Positions 1-8,000 of a stretch of DNA of 25,983 nucleotides are shown in pieces. The translations under genes and the position numbers were made by a program. The notes beneath the pieces were generated by a model. It saw only the letters and a program-made list of their open reading frames with translations, searched no databases and was not told where the DNA came from. The stretch lies in the NCBI GenBank assembly GCA_000980495.1, contig LARN01000026.1, forward strand, positions 1 to 25,983, written 5' to 3'. Positions within the stretch are counted from its first letter, which is position 1; every line of letters begins with the position of its first letter. The stretch comes from Acinetobacter sp. N54.MGS-139. GTDB taxonomy: Bacteria; Pseudomonadota; Gammaproteobacteria; Burkholderiales; Burkholderiaceae_F.

Positions 1-35
1 AACCTTTTTTACGTATTTATTAAATAAATAGATAA

Positions 36-1412
36 ATGGCAGAGTGTCAGGATTTTGCGCAATTTGGTTTGGCCCCGAATTTGCTTTCAGCTATTACACG
101 GATGGGGTATACCCAACCCACAGCAATTCAGTGTACAGCGATTCCAGTGGTTCTTCAGGGTCGCGACGTCATGGGTGCCGCCCAGACAGGAACAGGTAAA
201 ACAGCCAGTTTTGGTCTGCCCGTCTTGCAAAAACTTCTGCCACTAGCCAATACAAGTACATCTCCGGCACGCCATCCTGTACGTGTTTTGATTCTTTCTC
301 CGACAAGAGAGTTGGCAGATCAAACCGCAGAGGCACTTTCAAATTACGCAGCTGACACACCTATTCGAATTGGCGTTGTTTATGGCGGCGTCGATATCAA
401 ACCTCAGGCAGAGGTATTAAGAAGAGGTGTCGAGATTTTGATCGCTACTCCCGGCCGTTTATTGGATCATCTGGAGCAGAGAAATACAAATCTGAATCAG
501 TGCGGCATCGTCATCTTAGATGAGGCCGACCGTATGTTGGATATGGGCTTTCTGCCGGATATTTCCAGGATCCTGAATGCGCTTCCCAAAAAACGTCAGA
601 ATTTGATGTTCTCCGCCACATTCTCACCTGAAATCAAAAGACTGGCCGGAAATTTCTTGACTGATCCTGTTGTTATCGAGGTAGCTCGCCAAAACGCTAC
701 TGCTGCCACCATCAAACAAGAAGTCTTTTCAGTAAACGAGCTTCAAAAAACTGATGCACTTGTAGAGCTTCTGAAAACCCGCGGAGAAGACTCCGACGGT
801 AAACCGCTCCAGACAATCGTATTCGTCAATGCAAAATTGACAGCTCGCAGATTGGCACGTGAATTAGAGAAATGCGGATTCAACGCTGATGCAATTCACG
901 GAGACAAAACCCAAGAAGAGCGCTTGAAGCTGTTGAAAGATTTCAAGGATGGAACCTTAAATATCATGGTGGCGACTGATGTCGCAGCCCGTGGTTTGGA
1001 TATAGCCGAGCTTCCGCTCGTGATTAATTACGACGTTCCATTTGTTCCTGAGGACTACGTTCATCGAATCGGCAGAACAGGCCGCGCAGGGAGCTCAGGT
1101 TTGGCATTAATGCTCGTTACGGACAAGGATAGAAAGAGTTTCGATGCAATTCGAAAACTAACCAAAGTTACTCTTGTTCCGCAGGAACTTGATCCTGAAC
1201 CTCGCAAGAGAGCAAGATTTCCACGAAAGTTTTCCTCAAGTACAGATACTTGGAAAGCACCTCGCAAGCCTGAGGATCCATTTTTCTCACAGCCCTATGT
1301 TCCGGGTCGCACATCTGTAAAGAAGACTGTTCAGCAAAACTTCTCAAGACAGGCTTCCGGAGAAAAGAGGGAAGTTGCTGTCCTTCTTGGCGGAACCGGA
1401 CGTCGAAATTAG
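36..1412 (+). CDS. rhlE: DEAD-box ATP-dependent RNA helicase, RhlE type
   Basis: A 458-residue superfamily-2 RNA helicase that would use ATP to unwind RNA duplexes during ribosome assembly or RNA turnover. The sequence shows the Q-motif region (residues ~7-32), Walker A AQTGTGKT (49-56), PTRELA (~89-94), TPGR (~138-141), DEAD (162-165), SAT (193-195), and in the second RecA-like lobe HRIGRTGR (343-350). After about residue 385 comes a basic, low-complexity tail rich in Arg, Lys, Ser and Pro, typical of RhlE/DbpA-like helicases and probably for RNA contact. The ATG is preceded by only 35 bases of AT-rich sequence with no clear Shine-Dalgarno, and the promoter is probably outside the window. 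Its stop overlaps that of the convergent gluQ. Assignment to RhlE rather than another DEAD-box subfamily is by overall resemblance. Confidence 0.9.
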   Translation: MAECQDFAQFGLAPNLLSAITRMGYTQPTAIQCTAIPVVLQGRDVMGAAQTGTGKTASFGLPVLQKLLPLANTSTSPARHPVRVLILSPTRELADQTAEALSNYAADTPIRIGVVYGGVDIKPQAEVLRRGVEILIATPGRLLDHLEQRNTNLNQCGIVILDEADRMLDMGFLPDISRILNALPKKRQNLMFSATFSPEIKRLAGNFLTDPVVIEVARQNATAATIKQEVFSVNELQKTDALVELLKTRGEDSDGKPLQTIVFVNAKLTARRLARELEKCGFNADAIHGDKTQEERLKLLKDFKDGTLNIMVATDVAARGLDIAELPLVINYDVPFVPEDYVHRIGRTGRAGSSGLALMLVTDKDRKSFDAIRKLTKVTLVPQELDPEPRKRARFPRKFSSSTDTWKAPRKPEDPFFSQPYVPGRTSVKKTVQQNFSRQASGEKREVAVLLGGTGRRN

Positions 1413-2275
1413 GCAGAGATTTGAAATCTCACCCTCCAACGCTGCACTGCCTCTGAATAAAACTCCTCGAGCGTATCGAAAGTAAAAGGTTTGAATCCGA
1501 GATGAGTCCACGCATGTGCGGCTTCTTCTTCGGGCCTGCTTCGATCAATCGCCGGAGCCAATGTCTGTTTAGAGAGCTTATTCCCGTTTTTGTCTAGCAC
1601 AAGCGGAATGTGCATGTAAGCAGGGGTAGGCAGGCCTAATGCTTTTTGCAGCAGGATTTGTCGCGGTGTGTTATCGATCAAGTCAGCACCGCGGACGACG
1701 TGTGTCACGTCCTGGAATCCGTCATCGACGACAACGGCGAGTTGATAGGCCCAGAGTCCGTCGGCTCTCCGAATAACAAAATCACCGACTTCCTTCGAAA
1801 CGTTCTGTTTAAACGTTCCCTGCCATCTGTCCGGGAAAGAGACGACTCCGTCATCTACAAGAAAACGCCACGCACGAATTGGGGCTCCGCCCGTTCCGTG
1901 GCGACAAGTTCCTGGATAGACGCCCTGTGGCAAACCTGCGGCTGCGCAGGCAGCTTCAATGCTCTTGCGAGTACAAGCACACCCATACGCTAGACCTTTA
2001 CCGATTAACAGATCGAGGGCCTCTTGATAAGCCTCATATCGAGTTGATTGTCTGAGTATCGGACGATCTGAATGAAGTTTGAATGCCTCGATAGTTTCGA
2101 GCTGATCCTCTGCCGCCCATGCAGGTTCACGCGGCGGATCAATGTCTTCGACACGAATAATCCACGTACCTCTATGAGCCCTGGCATCAAGGTAGCTCGC
2201 AAGAAGACAGGCTAAGCTTCCGGCGTGTAGATGACCGGTAGGGGATGGGGCAAAGCGTCCGACGTAATGACTCAA
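1409..2275 (-). CDS. gluQ: Glutamyl-Q tRNA(Asp) synthetase
   Basis: A truncated glutamyl-tRNA synthetase paralogue (288 residues) that has the catalytic core but no anticodon-binding domain. The family glutamylates the queuosine base of tRNA(Asp). Visible are the class-I HIGH-like element in PSPTGHLHAGS (~10-20), RVEDIDPPRE (41-50) characteristic of GluQ, a zinc site from C99, C101, Y120 and C124, and the KMSKS-like KLSKQ (233-237). The start is a TTG at 2275-2273; it is supported by GAGGAGA at 2287-2281, five bases upstream, and by the MSHYVGRFAPSP beginning, which leaves no room for another start. It lies 51 bases downstream of the mscS-like gene on the same strand and may be cotranscribed with it. 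Its TAA overlaps the TAG of rhlE. Confidence 0.93.
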   Translation of the reverse strand: MSHYVGRFAPSPTGHLHAGSLACLLASYLDARAHRGTWIIRVEDIDPPREPAWAAEDQLETIEAFKLHSDRPILRQSTRYEAYQEALDLLIGKGLAYGCACTRKSIEAACAAAGLPQGVYPGTCRHGTGGAPIRAWRFLVDDGVVSFPDRWQGTFKQNVSKEVGDFVIRRADGLWAYQLAVVVDDGFQDVTHVVRGADLIDNTPRQILLQKALGLPTPAYMHIPLVLDKNGNKLSKQTLAPAIDRSRPEEEAAHAWTHLGFKPFTFDTLEEFYSEAVQRWRVRFQISA

Positions 2276-2326
2276 AAAAATCTCCTCAAACTAATAATGA
2301 AATTTTAGTCTGAAGAGATTATGAGT

Positions 2327-3445
2327 TCACTCTTCCTTTTCCTTCTTCGGAGGAGGATTTTCAATCATAGACTGCGGGACTCCAATGATGGCTGCAGCCT
2401 GTGCGGGAGGAACATGTTGCGCCGGCGGAACTTGTCCGATGGCTTTTGCACTCACAGAAGGGTCTGCTGCTCCAACATGACCTGTGGGCGAAGGTGCTTG
2501 CAAATTGGAAGGTACAGAAGCGGTGGTTCCGGAAACCTGAGCATTGAATGCGACCGGCGCCGGAGTCGGAGAGACAGTAACACCGTAGGACGGTCCAGGC
2601 ATCACGATGCCGTTGGCAACACAGGCGTCATTGATGGCGTTCAAAAAAGATGCCTCGAGTCGATACGGCTCCATCAACTCAATCGGATCGACCCAAACGA
2701 CAAGCTCAACGTTAATGCCGAAATTGCCGAAACCGGTAATTCCGCATTCGACCTCATGAAGCGGGTCGGGCTTAATACAGTAGGGAACCGAGACGGCTGC
2801 CTTTTCAATGATTTCTTTAACCTTGCGGAAGTCAATGCCGTATGGAATTGAGAAGGGATAAATCTTGCGAACGCCTCGGCGGTCCATCGTGAAATTGGTA
2901 AACGATCCGTTAATCAGAGAAGCGTTCGGAATGATGATTGCCTGACCCGTCGGCGTCACGATGCGCGTAGCGCGAATGGTGATCATGGTCACTCGACCGA
3001 TATGACCGCTCGGTGTGGCAATAATATCGCCCAAGCTCACGGCGCGTTCGGAAATCAGAATCAAACCGGCAACCGAGTTATTAACGATGGTCTGCAATCC
3101 GAAGCCGATGCCCACAGATAAGGCGGAAACTAAGATTGCCAAATGTGTGATCGGGAGACCGATCATCGACAGGCCCATCAGAATACCGATCGCCAATATG
3201 CCCCAATGAATGAAGCGGGCGAACATCGAAAGGGATTCGGGACGTACGGAATTGTGGCGAGAGCCGAATTTCTTAATGCTTTCTTCGCTAAGCTTGCCGA
3301 GCCAGTAGGCAACAAGAAAAACGAGGCAGAATTCGAGAATATCGAACGTATCGATTTGACTGCCGCCAGCTGTAAATAACGGCACATGTAGGGGTTGGAG
3401 TATCGCTTCAGAGCCGTTCAGTATTTTGTCCAAAAAAGAATCCAT
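2327..3445 (-). CDS. Small-conductance mechanosensitive channel (MscS family)
   Basis: An inner-membrane channel of 372 residues that would open under membrane tension and release solutes during hypo-osmotic shock. Three hydrophobic segments are visible (about 34-50, 76-97 and 103-132). The third carries the Gly/Ala-rich pore-helix pattern around VGIGFGLQTIVNN, followed by the MscS beta domain (SLGDIIATPSGHIGRV at ~137-152, IIPNASLINGSFTNFT at ~171-186). The size and sequence resemble the C-terminal channel core of KefA/MscK-like proteins. After about residue 300 the protein ends in a long Pro/Ala/Gln/Val-rich tail finishing in PPKKEKEE, which is unusual for MscS and is probably cytoplasmic and disordered. 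The ATG at 3445 has only a weak ribosome-binding site. Confidence 0.88.
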   Translation of the reverse strand: MDSFLDKILNGSEAILQPLHVPLFTAGGSQIDTFDILEFCLVFLVAYWLGKLSEESIKKFGSRHNSVRPESLSMFARFIHWGILAIGILMGLSMIGLPITHLAILVSALSVGIGFGLQTIVNNSVAGLILISERAVSLGDIIATPSGHIGRVTMITIRATRIVTPTGQAIIIPNASLINGSFTNFTMDRRGVRKIYPFSIPYGIDFRKVKEIIEKAAVSVPYCIKPDPLHEVECGITGFGNFGINVELVVWVDPIELMEPYRLEASFLNAINDACVANGIVMPGPSYGVTVSPTPAPVAFNAQVSGTTASVPSNLQAPSPTGHVGAADPSVSAKAIGQVPPAQHVPPAQAAAIIGVPQSMIENPPPKKEKEE

Positions 3446-3480
3446 GATTTGTTTTCGGTGTTTTGGTAGAACTTCAGCAT

Positions 3481-3511
3481 AAAAAAGAGCGCCGTAAAAA
3501 AGCGCTCTTTT
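3481..3511 (-). terminator. Intrinsic terminator after the mog-esterase gene
   Basis: A perfect 10-bp stem (3483-3492 with 3502-3511, core GAGCGC/GCGCTC) with a 9-base loop. Read on the minus strand it ends in six T residues (3486-3481). It lies between the end of the mog-esterase gene and the start of the mscS-like gene, so it probably separates the two units. Confidence 0.85.
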
Positions 3512-3533
3512 GTCTCAAATCGGATACAAAACT

Positions 3534-4802
3534 TTAGCGAGAAGCTTCTAAAGATTTTTCAAGAAAATCTGACAAGTCCGTGACTTCCTCGATACACAAA
3601 TCATGTCCGACCCCGTCGTAGCCCTTGGACCAGAGATCCGTTGCCCCGAGTTTTCTGAGTTCCTTGACGCTGATTTCGGGATACACGGGAGGTACGTCAT
3701 TGTCTTCTTTTCCATAGGTCAAGAAAATCGGAGAAAGGATGCCCTGACCTACATGCTCAATATCGTCAGCAGACTCAATGGGCAGATAGCCGCTCAGGCA
3801 GAAGATGCCGCCGATCGGACGATCGAGTTTCAGGGCCGTGTAAAGCGCAACGCAGCCGCCCTGTGAGAAACCACCTAAGAAGATTCGATCCCGTCTAATG
3901 CCTTTCGTCTCTTCCAAGGCAATTAAACGCTCTGCAATACGGGCGCTTTCAACAAGTGCCGGTTCGTCGCTGGCACCGATTCCGTCGGTATCGAGAAGGT
4001 CAAACCAGCCGCGCATCAAAAAACCTTTATTTGCTGTGATCGCACGTTCAGGCGCAGTCGGAAGAATCAAACGAGCCTGTTCAACGGGCGCGCCGCATGC
4101 GGCAAGTTCTTCTCTGAAGTGTTCGAAGTCCGATCCGTCGCTGCCCAAGCCGTGAAGCATGATGATGGCGCTATCTGCTTTGCCTTCCTTCGGGTCAATG
4201 ATTTTTGCATCAATGACATGAGGCTGAGGTGCAGATTTTGGGCGGAAAGCCTTAACGACATTGGGACGGGTTTCAAGGGCCGGACCGCCGATTAAATCAA
4301 TACAGTAGGGCACTGCCGCAAAAATGCCGTGGATGCCCTTTGACGGAATACCTTCTAGGGTTTCAGCGATGGCCTTTGGCTGTCCCGGAAGGTTAATGAT
4401 CAAAGCGGCATGATCTTCGATTTCGCGCAGCACGCCGACCTGACGGGACAAAATCGCGGTCGGCACAAAGGCAAGAGAGACCGCACGCATTTGCTCTCCG
4501 AATCCCGGAAGGGTACGAGTAGCCACAGCCAACGTGGCTTCCGGCGTCACATCGCGGCGAGAGGGACCAGTCCCTCCGGTTGTCAAAATCAAATCACAGT
4601 TTTCCTGATCACAAAGTTCCTTGAGCGTTGCCTCGATAAGCGGCTGTTCATCAGGAATGAGTTTTTCCACAACCTCATAATCAGAAAGCAGGGCTTTTGC
4701 CAGCCATTCTTTCAGAGAGGGAATGCCTTTGTCCTGATAAGTGCCGGAAGAGGCACGGTCGGAAATGGAAACCAGACCGATTTTTGCTTTGCTATTCTTC
4801 AT
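3534..4802 (-). CDS. mog: Fusion: molybdopterin adenylyltransferase (MogA) + alpha/beta-hydrolase carboxylesterase
   Basis: A single 422-residue frame encodes two enzymes. Residues ~5-175 match MogA, which adenylylates molybdopterin before molybdate insertion: IGLVSISDRASSGTYQDKG (8-26), TTGGTGPSRRDVTPEAT (74-90) and INLPGQPKAI (136-145). Residues ~197-422 form a complete serine hydrolase of the YpfH/carboxylesterase type: IMLHGLGSDG (214-223), nucleophile elbow GFSQGG (S313), acid D367 in YGKEDNDVPP, and H400 in GVGHDL. A Pro/Lys-rich stretch (~178-200) links them. Both catalytic sets look intact. The start overlaps the end of darP by 11 bases, so translation is probably coupled. Other Moco genes (mobA-moeA) lie about 18 kb away. 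The esterase substrate is unknown. Domain calls are firm; whether both halves act together is not known. Confidence 0.87.
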   Translation of the reverse strand: MKNSKAKIGLVSISDRASSGTYQDKGIPSLKEWLAKALLSDYEVVEKLIPDEQPLIEATLKELCDQENCDLILTTGGTGPSRRDVTPEATLAVATRTLPGFGEQMRAVSLAFVPTAILSRQVGVLREIEDHAALIINLPGQPKAIAETLEGIPSKGIHGIFAAVPYCIDLIGGPALETRPNVVKAFRPKSAPQPHVIDAKIIDPKEGKADSAIIMLHGLGSDGSDFEHFREELAACGAPVEQARLILPTAPERAITANKGFLMRGWFDLLDTDGIGASDEPALVESARIAERLIALEETKGIRRDRIFLGGFSQGGCVALYTALKLDRPIGGIFCLSGYLPIESADDIEHVGQGILSPIFLTYGKEDNDVPPVYPEISVKELRKLGATDLWSKGYDGVGHDLCIEEVTDLSDFLEKSLEASR

Positions 4803-5343
4803 CGTCTTCCTCCTCGGTGACTTCCAACACGATCGGAGGAAGAACCATTGCGTAGATCAGTTTGTAGAGTGCGCGGGCGGATTTCGGAGGCTTGTTGCCT
4901 TCGGCTTCTTTACGAGCATTGCGGATAAGCTGACGAACTTCCTGAACATTGACGTCAGGGAACTGAGCAATAAATTTTGTCAGAGCGGCATCATCTGCAA
5001 TCAACGCATCTCTCAGACGTTCACTCTTGTGAAGCGCGGCGACGGCCGCTTTATCGTTGCCGGTGGCTCGGTCGATGGCCTGACGAACAGCATCTCCGTC
5101 TAAGGCTCTCATGTATTTGCCGATGAGCTGGAGCTGACGGCGTTTGGCGCCGAAGGAGGGAACACGGTGATACTCCTCAATGGCTTTAAGAATGACTTCG
5201 GGAAGTTCAATTTTTGCCAGCGTTTCGGCACCCAGTGTGGTCAGCTCTTTACCGAGATCCTGCAGATGCTCGGCCCTTCTTTTCAATTCACTTTTGCTCG
5301 GACCGCTGTACTCTTCTTCAAGGTTTTCGTTTGTATTCTTCAT
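4792..5343 (-). CDS. darP: Ribosome-associated protein DarP (YjgA, DUF615)
   Basis: A small, charged, helical protein of the YjgA/DarP family, which binds late 50S ribosomal precursors. Visible family landmarks are PSKSELKRRAEHLQDLG near the N-terminus, RRQLQLIGKYMR in the middle, and the near-invariant LIRNARKEAEGNKPPKSAR toward the C-terminus, followed by an acidic tail. The frame is open back to a TTG at 5397. I prefer the ATG at 5343 (183 residues) because AAGGA lies 9 bases upstream and this gives the usual N-terminal length. The next upstream ATG (5388) has GGAG only 3 bases away. It is divergent from pmbA, a pairing conserved in many proteobacteria including E. coli. Its 3' end overlaps the mog-esterase start by 11 bases. 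Confidence 0.93.
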   Translation of the reverse strand: MKNTNENLEEEYSGPSKSELKRRAEHLQDLGKELTTLGAETLAKIELPEVILKAIEEYHRVPSFGAKRRQLQLIGKYMRALDGDAVRQAIDRATGNDKAAVAALHKSERLRDALIADDAALTKFIAQFPDVNVQEVRQLIRNARKEAEGNKPPKSARALYKLIYAMVLPPIVLEVTEEEDDEE

Positions 5344-5419
5344 ATTAGCCTGTCCTTCTTTAGTAAGATTTGCATCAAGCGCTATCATAATCTCCAATCT
5401 TTAGTTTCCGCTTCAAAAT

Positions 5420-6775
5420 ATGAGTCAAACTCCCACAATAAGTAGCTCAGAAGAGCTTTGTTCCTTGGTTTCGTATGCTTTAGACACAGCGCTTTCTCTA
5501 GGTGCAACTGCCGCCGCGGTAGAAGTCAGTGAAGAGAAGGGGACATGTGTCACGGTAAGAAACCAAGAAACGGAATCCATTGAACACACCCATGACAGAG
5601 ATTTCGGAATTACTGTCTATCTTGGTAAATCAAAGGCTGTGGCTTCCAGCGGAGACTTTCGCAAGGTGTCGATCTTAAGAACGGTCAAAGCGGCGCTTGA
5701 TATGGCGCGCTACACCACACCGGATGAATGCAACGGCCTGCCGGATAAGGACCGACTTTGCACGAATCCTCGTCAGCTCGATCTCTTCCATCCATGGGAC
5801 ATCTCGATTGAAGAACAAGTTCAAAAGGCTGTTGAAGCAGAAAAAGCAGCATTGGATGTCGATAAACGCGTGGTGAATTCCGACGGTGCAATGGTTACGA
5901 CAACAATCGGTTCGTTTATTTTGGGAAACACCGAAGGCTTTTTGCACGGCTATCCTTTTAGCGACCATTCGATTGACACCTCAGTGATCGCCGAGGATGA
6001 GAATGGTATGCAGGTGGGCTCCTGGCACACCTCCGGCGTTTCGTCAATGGATTTGCTCTCGCCGCAGCAGGTCGGCATGATCGCCGGTCAAAGAGCTGTA
6101 GACCATCTGTCTGCACGCGGTTTAGCGACCCGCAAGTGCCCGGTCGTTTTTGAAGCACCGGTTGCTAAGAGCTTATTCAGAACCTTTGTTCATGCGGCAA
6201 GCGGTTCTGCGTTGTACCGCAAGACCTCCTTCCTCGAAGGAATGCTCGATAAACCGATTTTCCCCGATCATCTTTCCATTTTGGAAAATCCATTCATCCC
6301 GCGTTACTGGGGCTCGGCGCCGTTTGACGATGAGGGGGTTCGCCCGTCTGAACGCCTGGTCGTTGACCACGGTGTGCTGAGCGGTCTTTTCCTGAGCAGC
6401 TATTCGGCTCGTAAGTTGGGAATGACAACGACCGGAAATGCCGGCGGTCCTTATAACCTCATCTTCTCCGAAGCACCGGAGGCTTCCGAAAAAACGCTTT
6501 CTGCATTGCTCTCACGCATGGGAACGGGCCTCTTGGTCACCGAGCTGATCGGGCAGGGCGTCAATTACACCACGGGAGATTTCTCTAAAGGCGCATCTGG
6601 TTTTTGGGTGGAAAACGGCAGGATCGCTTACCCGGTAGAAGGTATTACGGTTGCCGGCAATCTCAAAGACATTTTCATGTCCTTTGAAGCGATGTCGGAC
6701 GATGTAGATTTGAACGGATGTTACCTCAACGGATCGGTGCTGATCAGAGAAATGACCGTTGCCGGTAATTCTTAA
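5420..6775 (+). CDS. pmbA: Metalloprotease subunit PmbA (TldE)
   Basis: The 451-residue partner of TldD. In known systems the TldD/TldE heterodimer degrades unfolded peptides and matures microcin B17, with the metal site on TldD and TldE acting as its companion. Supporting segments include DRDFGITVYLGKSKAVASSGD (~56-76, the protein's N-terminal domain), ARYTTPDECNGLPD (~94-107) and, in the C-terminal domain, GNAGGPYNLIFSEA, LLVTELIGQGVN and FSKGASGFWVENG. Length is normal for PmbA. The ATG has no strong Shine-Dalgarno; the next in-frame alternatives would cut into conserved sequence. It is divergent from darP across a 76-base gap that must hold both promoters. No tldD is present in the window. 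Confidence 0.93.
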   Translation: MSQTPTISSSEELCSLVSYALDTALSLGATAAAVEVSEEKGTCVTVRNQETESIEHTHDRDFGITVYLGKSKAVASSGDFRKVSILRTVKAALDMARYTTPDECNGLPDKDRLCTNPRQLDLFHPWDISIEEQVQKAVEAEKAALDVDKRVVNSDGAMVTTTIGSFILGNTEGFLHGYPFSDHSIDTSVIAEDENGMQVGSWHTSGVSSMDLLSPQQVGMIAGQRAVDHLSARGLATRKCPVVFEAPVAKSLFRTFVHAASGSALYRKTSFLEGMLDKPIFPDHLSILENPFIPRYWGSAPFDDEGVRPSERLVVDHGVLSGLFLSSYSARKLGMTTTGNAGGPYNLIFSEAPEASEKTLSALLSRMGTGLLVTELIGQGVNYTTGDFSKGASGFWVENGRIAYPVEGITVAGNLKDIFMSFEAMSDDVDLNGCYLNGSVLIREMTVAGNS

Positions 6776-6881
6776 GTCTGCAAAAAGCCGATCCTGCTAA
6801 TTTCTTTACAGAAGTCCAAAATATTTCTTTCAAATTATTACAATTGAGGACCGATAACTAAAGAATCTTGCAGGAGAAAAA

Positions 6882-7910
6882 ATGCAGAAAAAAGATATTG
6901 ACTGGAGCAAATTAGGCTTCGGCTATACACCGACGGATTATCGCTTCGAAGCTCACTGGAAAGACGGCAAATGGGATGAAGGTAAGATGATTACTGATCC
7001 CAACATCGAACTGTCTGAAGCTGCCTGCGTGTTTCATTATGCTCAGTGCTGTTTTGAGGGCTTAAAGGCTTATACAACGGTCAAAAGCGACATCGTTACC
7101 TTCCGTCCTGATTTGAACGCAGAACGTATGATGGACAGTGCCGAACGTCTGGAAATGCCGGCTTTCCCGAAAGAAAAATTCATTCAGGCCGTCAAAGACG
7201 TTGTCGCAGCCAACGCGGCTTGGGTTCCGCCTTACGGCACCGGCGCAACACTGTACATCCGCCCGGTCATGATCGGCTCCGGTCCTCAGATCGGTGTGGC
7301 ACCGGCTCATGAGTTTATCTTCAGAATTTTCGTGATGCCGGTCGGCGCATATTTCAAAGGCGCTATCAAGCCGCTTAAGCTGACAGTTCCTGAATTTGAC
7401 CGTGCTGCTCCCCGCGGAACAGGCCATATCAAAGCCGGCCTGAACTATGCCATGAGCCTGCATCCCACAATGGAAGCTCATCGTCACGGTTATGCCGAAA
7501 ACATTTACCTTGATCCGGCTACTCGTACCTACATTGAAGAAACCGGCGGCGCTAACTTAATCTTCGTCGACAAGGAAGGCACGATCATTGTTCCGAAGTC
7601 CGATTCCATCCTTCCTTCCGTCACACGCCGTTCTTTAATCGAAGTGGCTAAGAGATTGGGCTACAAAGTGGTTGAACGCCCTGTTAAATTAGCCGAACTC
7701 AAAGATATGGCCGAAGGCGCACTTTGCGGCACGGCTGCTGTCTTAGCTCCGATCGGCATGGTCAACACTCCTGACGGCGATATCTACTTCCCGTCCGGCA
7801 TGGAAAAAATGGGCCCTGTCTGCACCAAGCTCAGAGAAACACTGACCGGTATCCAGATGGGCGAAATCGAAGGCCCCGAAGGCTGGGTCGTTAAGATTGA
7901 CGCTGAATAA
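6882..7910 (+). CDS. ilvE: Branched-chain amino acid aminotransferase
   Basis: A fold-type IV PLP enzyme that interconverts leucine, isoleucine and valine with their 2-oxo acids. At 342 residues it resembles the longer BCAT type (ilvK/eukaryotic-like) rather than the ~300-residue E. coli IlvE. Visible are FHYAQCCFEGLKAY (51-64), TLYIRPVMIGSGPQIGV (123-139), the PLP lysine in GHIKAGLNYA (K184), EETGGANLIFV and SILPSVTRRS. The start is clear: CAGGAGAAAAAATG puts AGGAG 6 bases from the ATG. It appears monocistronic, with about 100 AT-rich bases upstream and a strong terminator downstream that it shares with argH. Confidence 0.95.
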   Translation: MQKKDIDWSKLGFGYTPTDYRFEAHWKDGKWDEGKMITDPNIELSEAACVFHYAQCCFEGLKAYTTVKSDIVTFRPDLNAERMMDSAERLEMPAFPKEKFIQAVKDVVAANAAWVPPYGTGATLYIRPVMIGSGPQIGVAPAHEFIFRIFVMPVGAYFKGAIKPLKLTVPEFDRAAPRGTGHIKAGLNYAMSLHPTMEAHRHGYAENIYLDPATRTYIEETGGANLIFVDKEGTIIVPKSDSILPSVTRRSLIEVAKRLGYKVVERPVKLAELKDMAEGALCGTAAVLAPIGMVNTPDGDIYFPSGMEKMGPVCTKLRETLTGIQMGEIEGPEGWVVKIDAE

Positions 7911-7931
7911 TTTTTGCTGAACCGCAAAAGC

Positions 7932-7957
7932 AAACGCCCGGAGAATCCGGGCGTTTT
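7932..7957 (+). terminator. Bidirectional intrinsic terminator between ilvE and argH
   Basis: A perfect 10-bp GC-rich stem (AAACGCCCGG 7932-7941 with CCGGGCGTTT 7947-7956), 5-base loop, with T runs on both strands. It lies between two convergent genes, so it can serve both. Confidence 0.9.
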
Positions 7958-8000
7958 GCGTTGAAGCTTGGGAACTTTCGGGTTCCCGTGCATTCAGGAA

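Noticed and set aside
2321..2851. 176-codon + strand frame opposite the mscS-like gene
   Set aside because: Arg/Cys/Ser-rich, low-quality translation fully antisense to a clear channel gene; judged a shadow.
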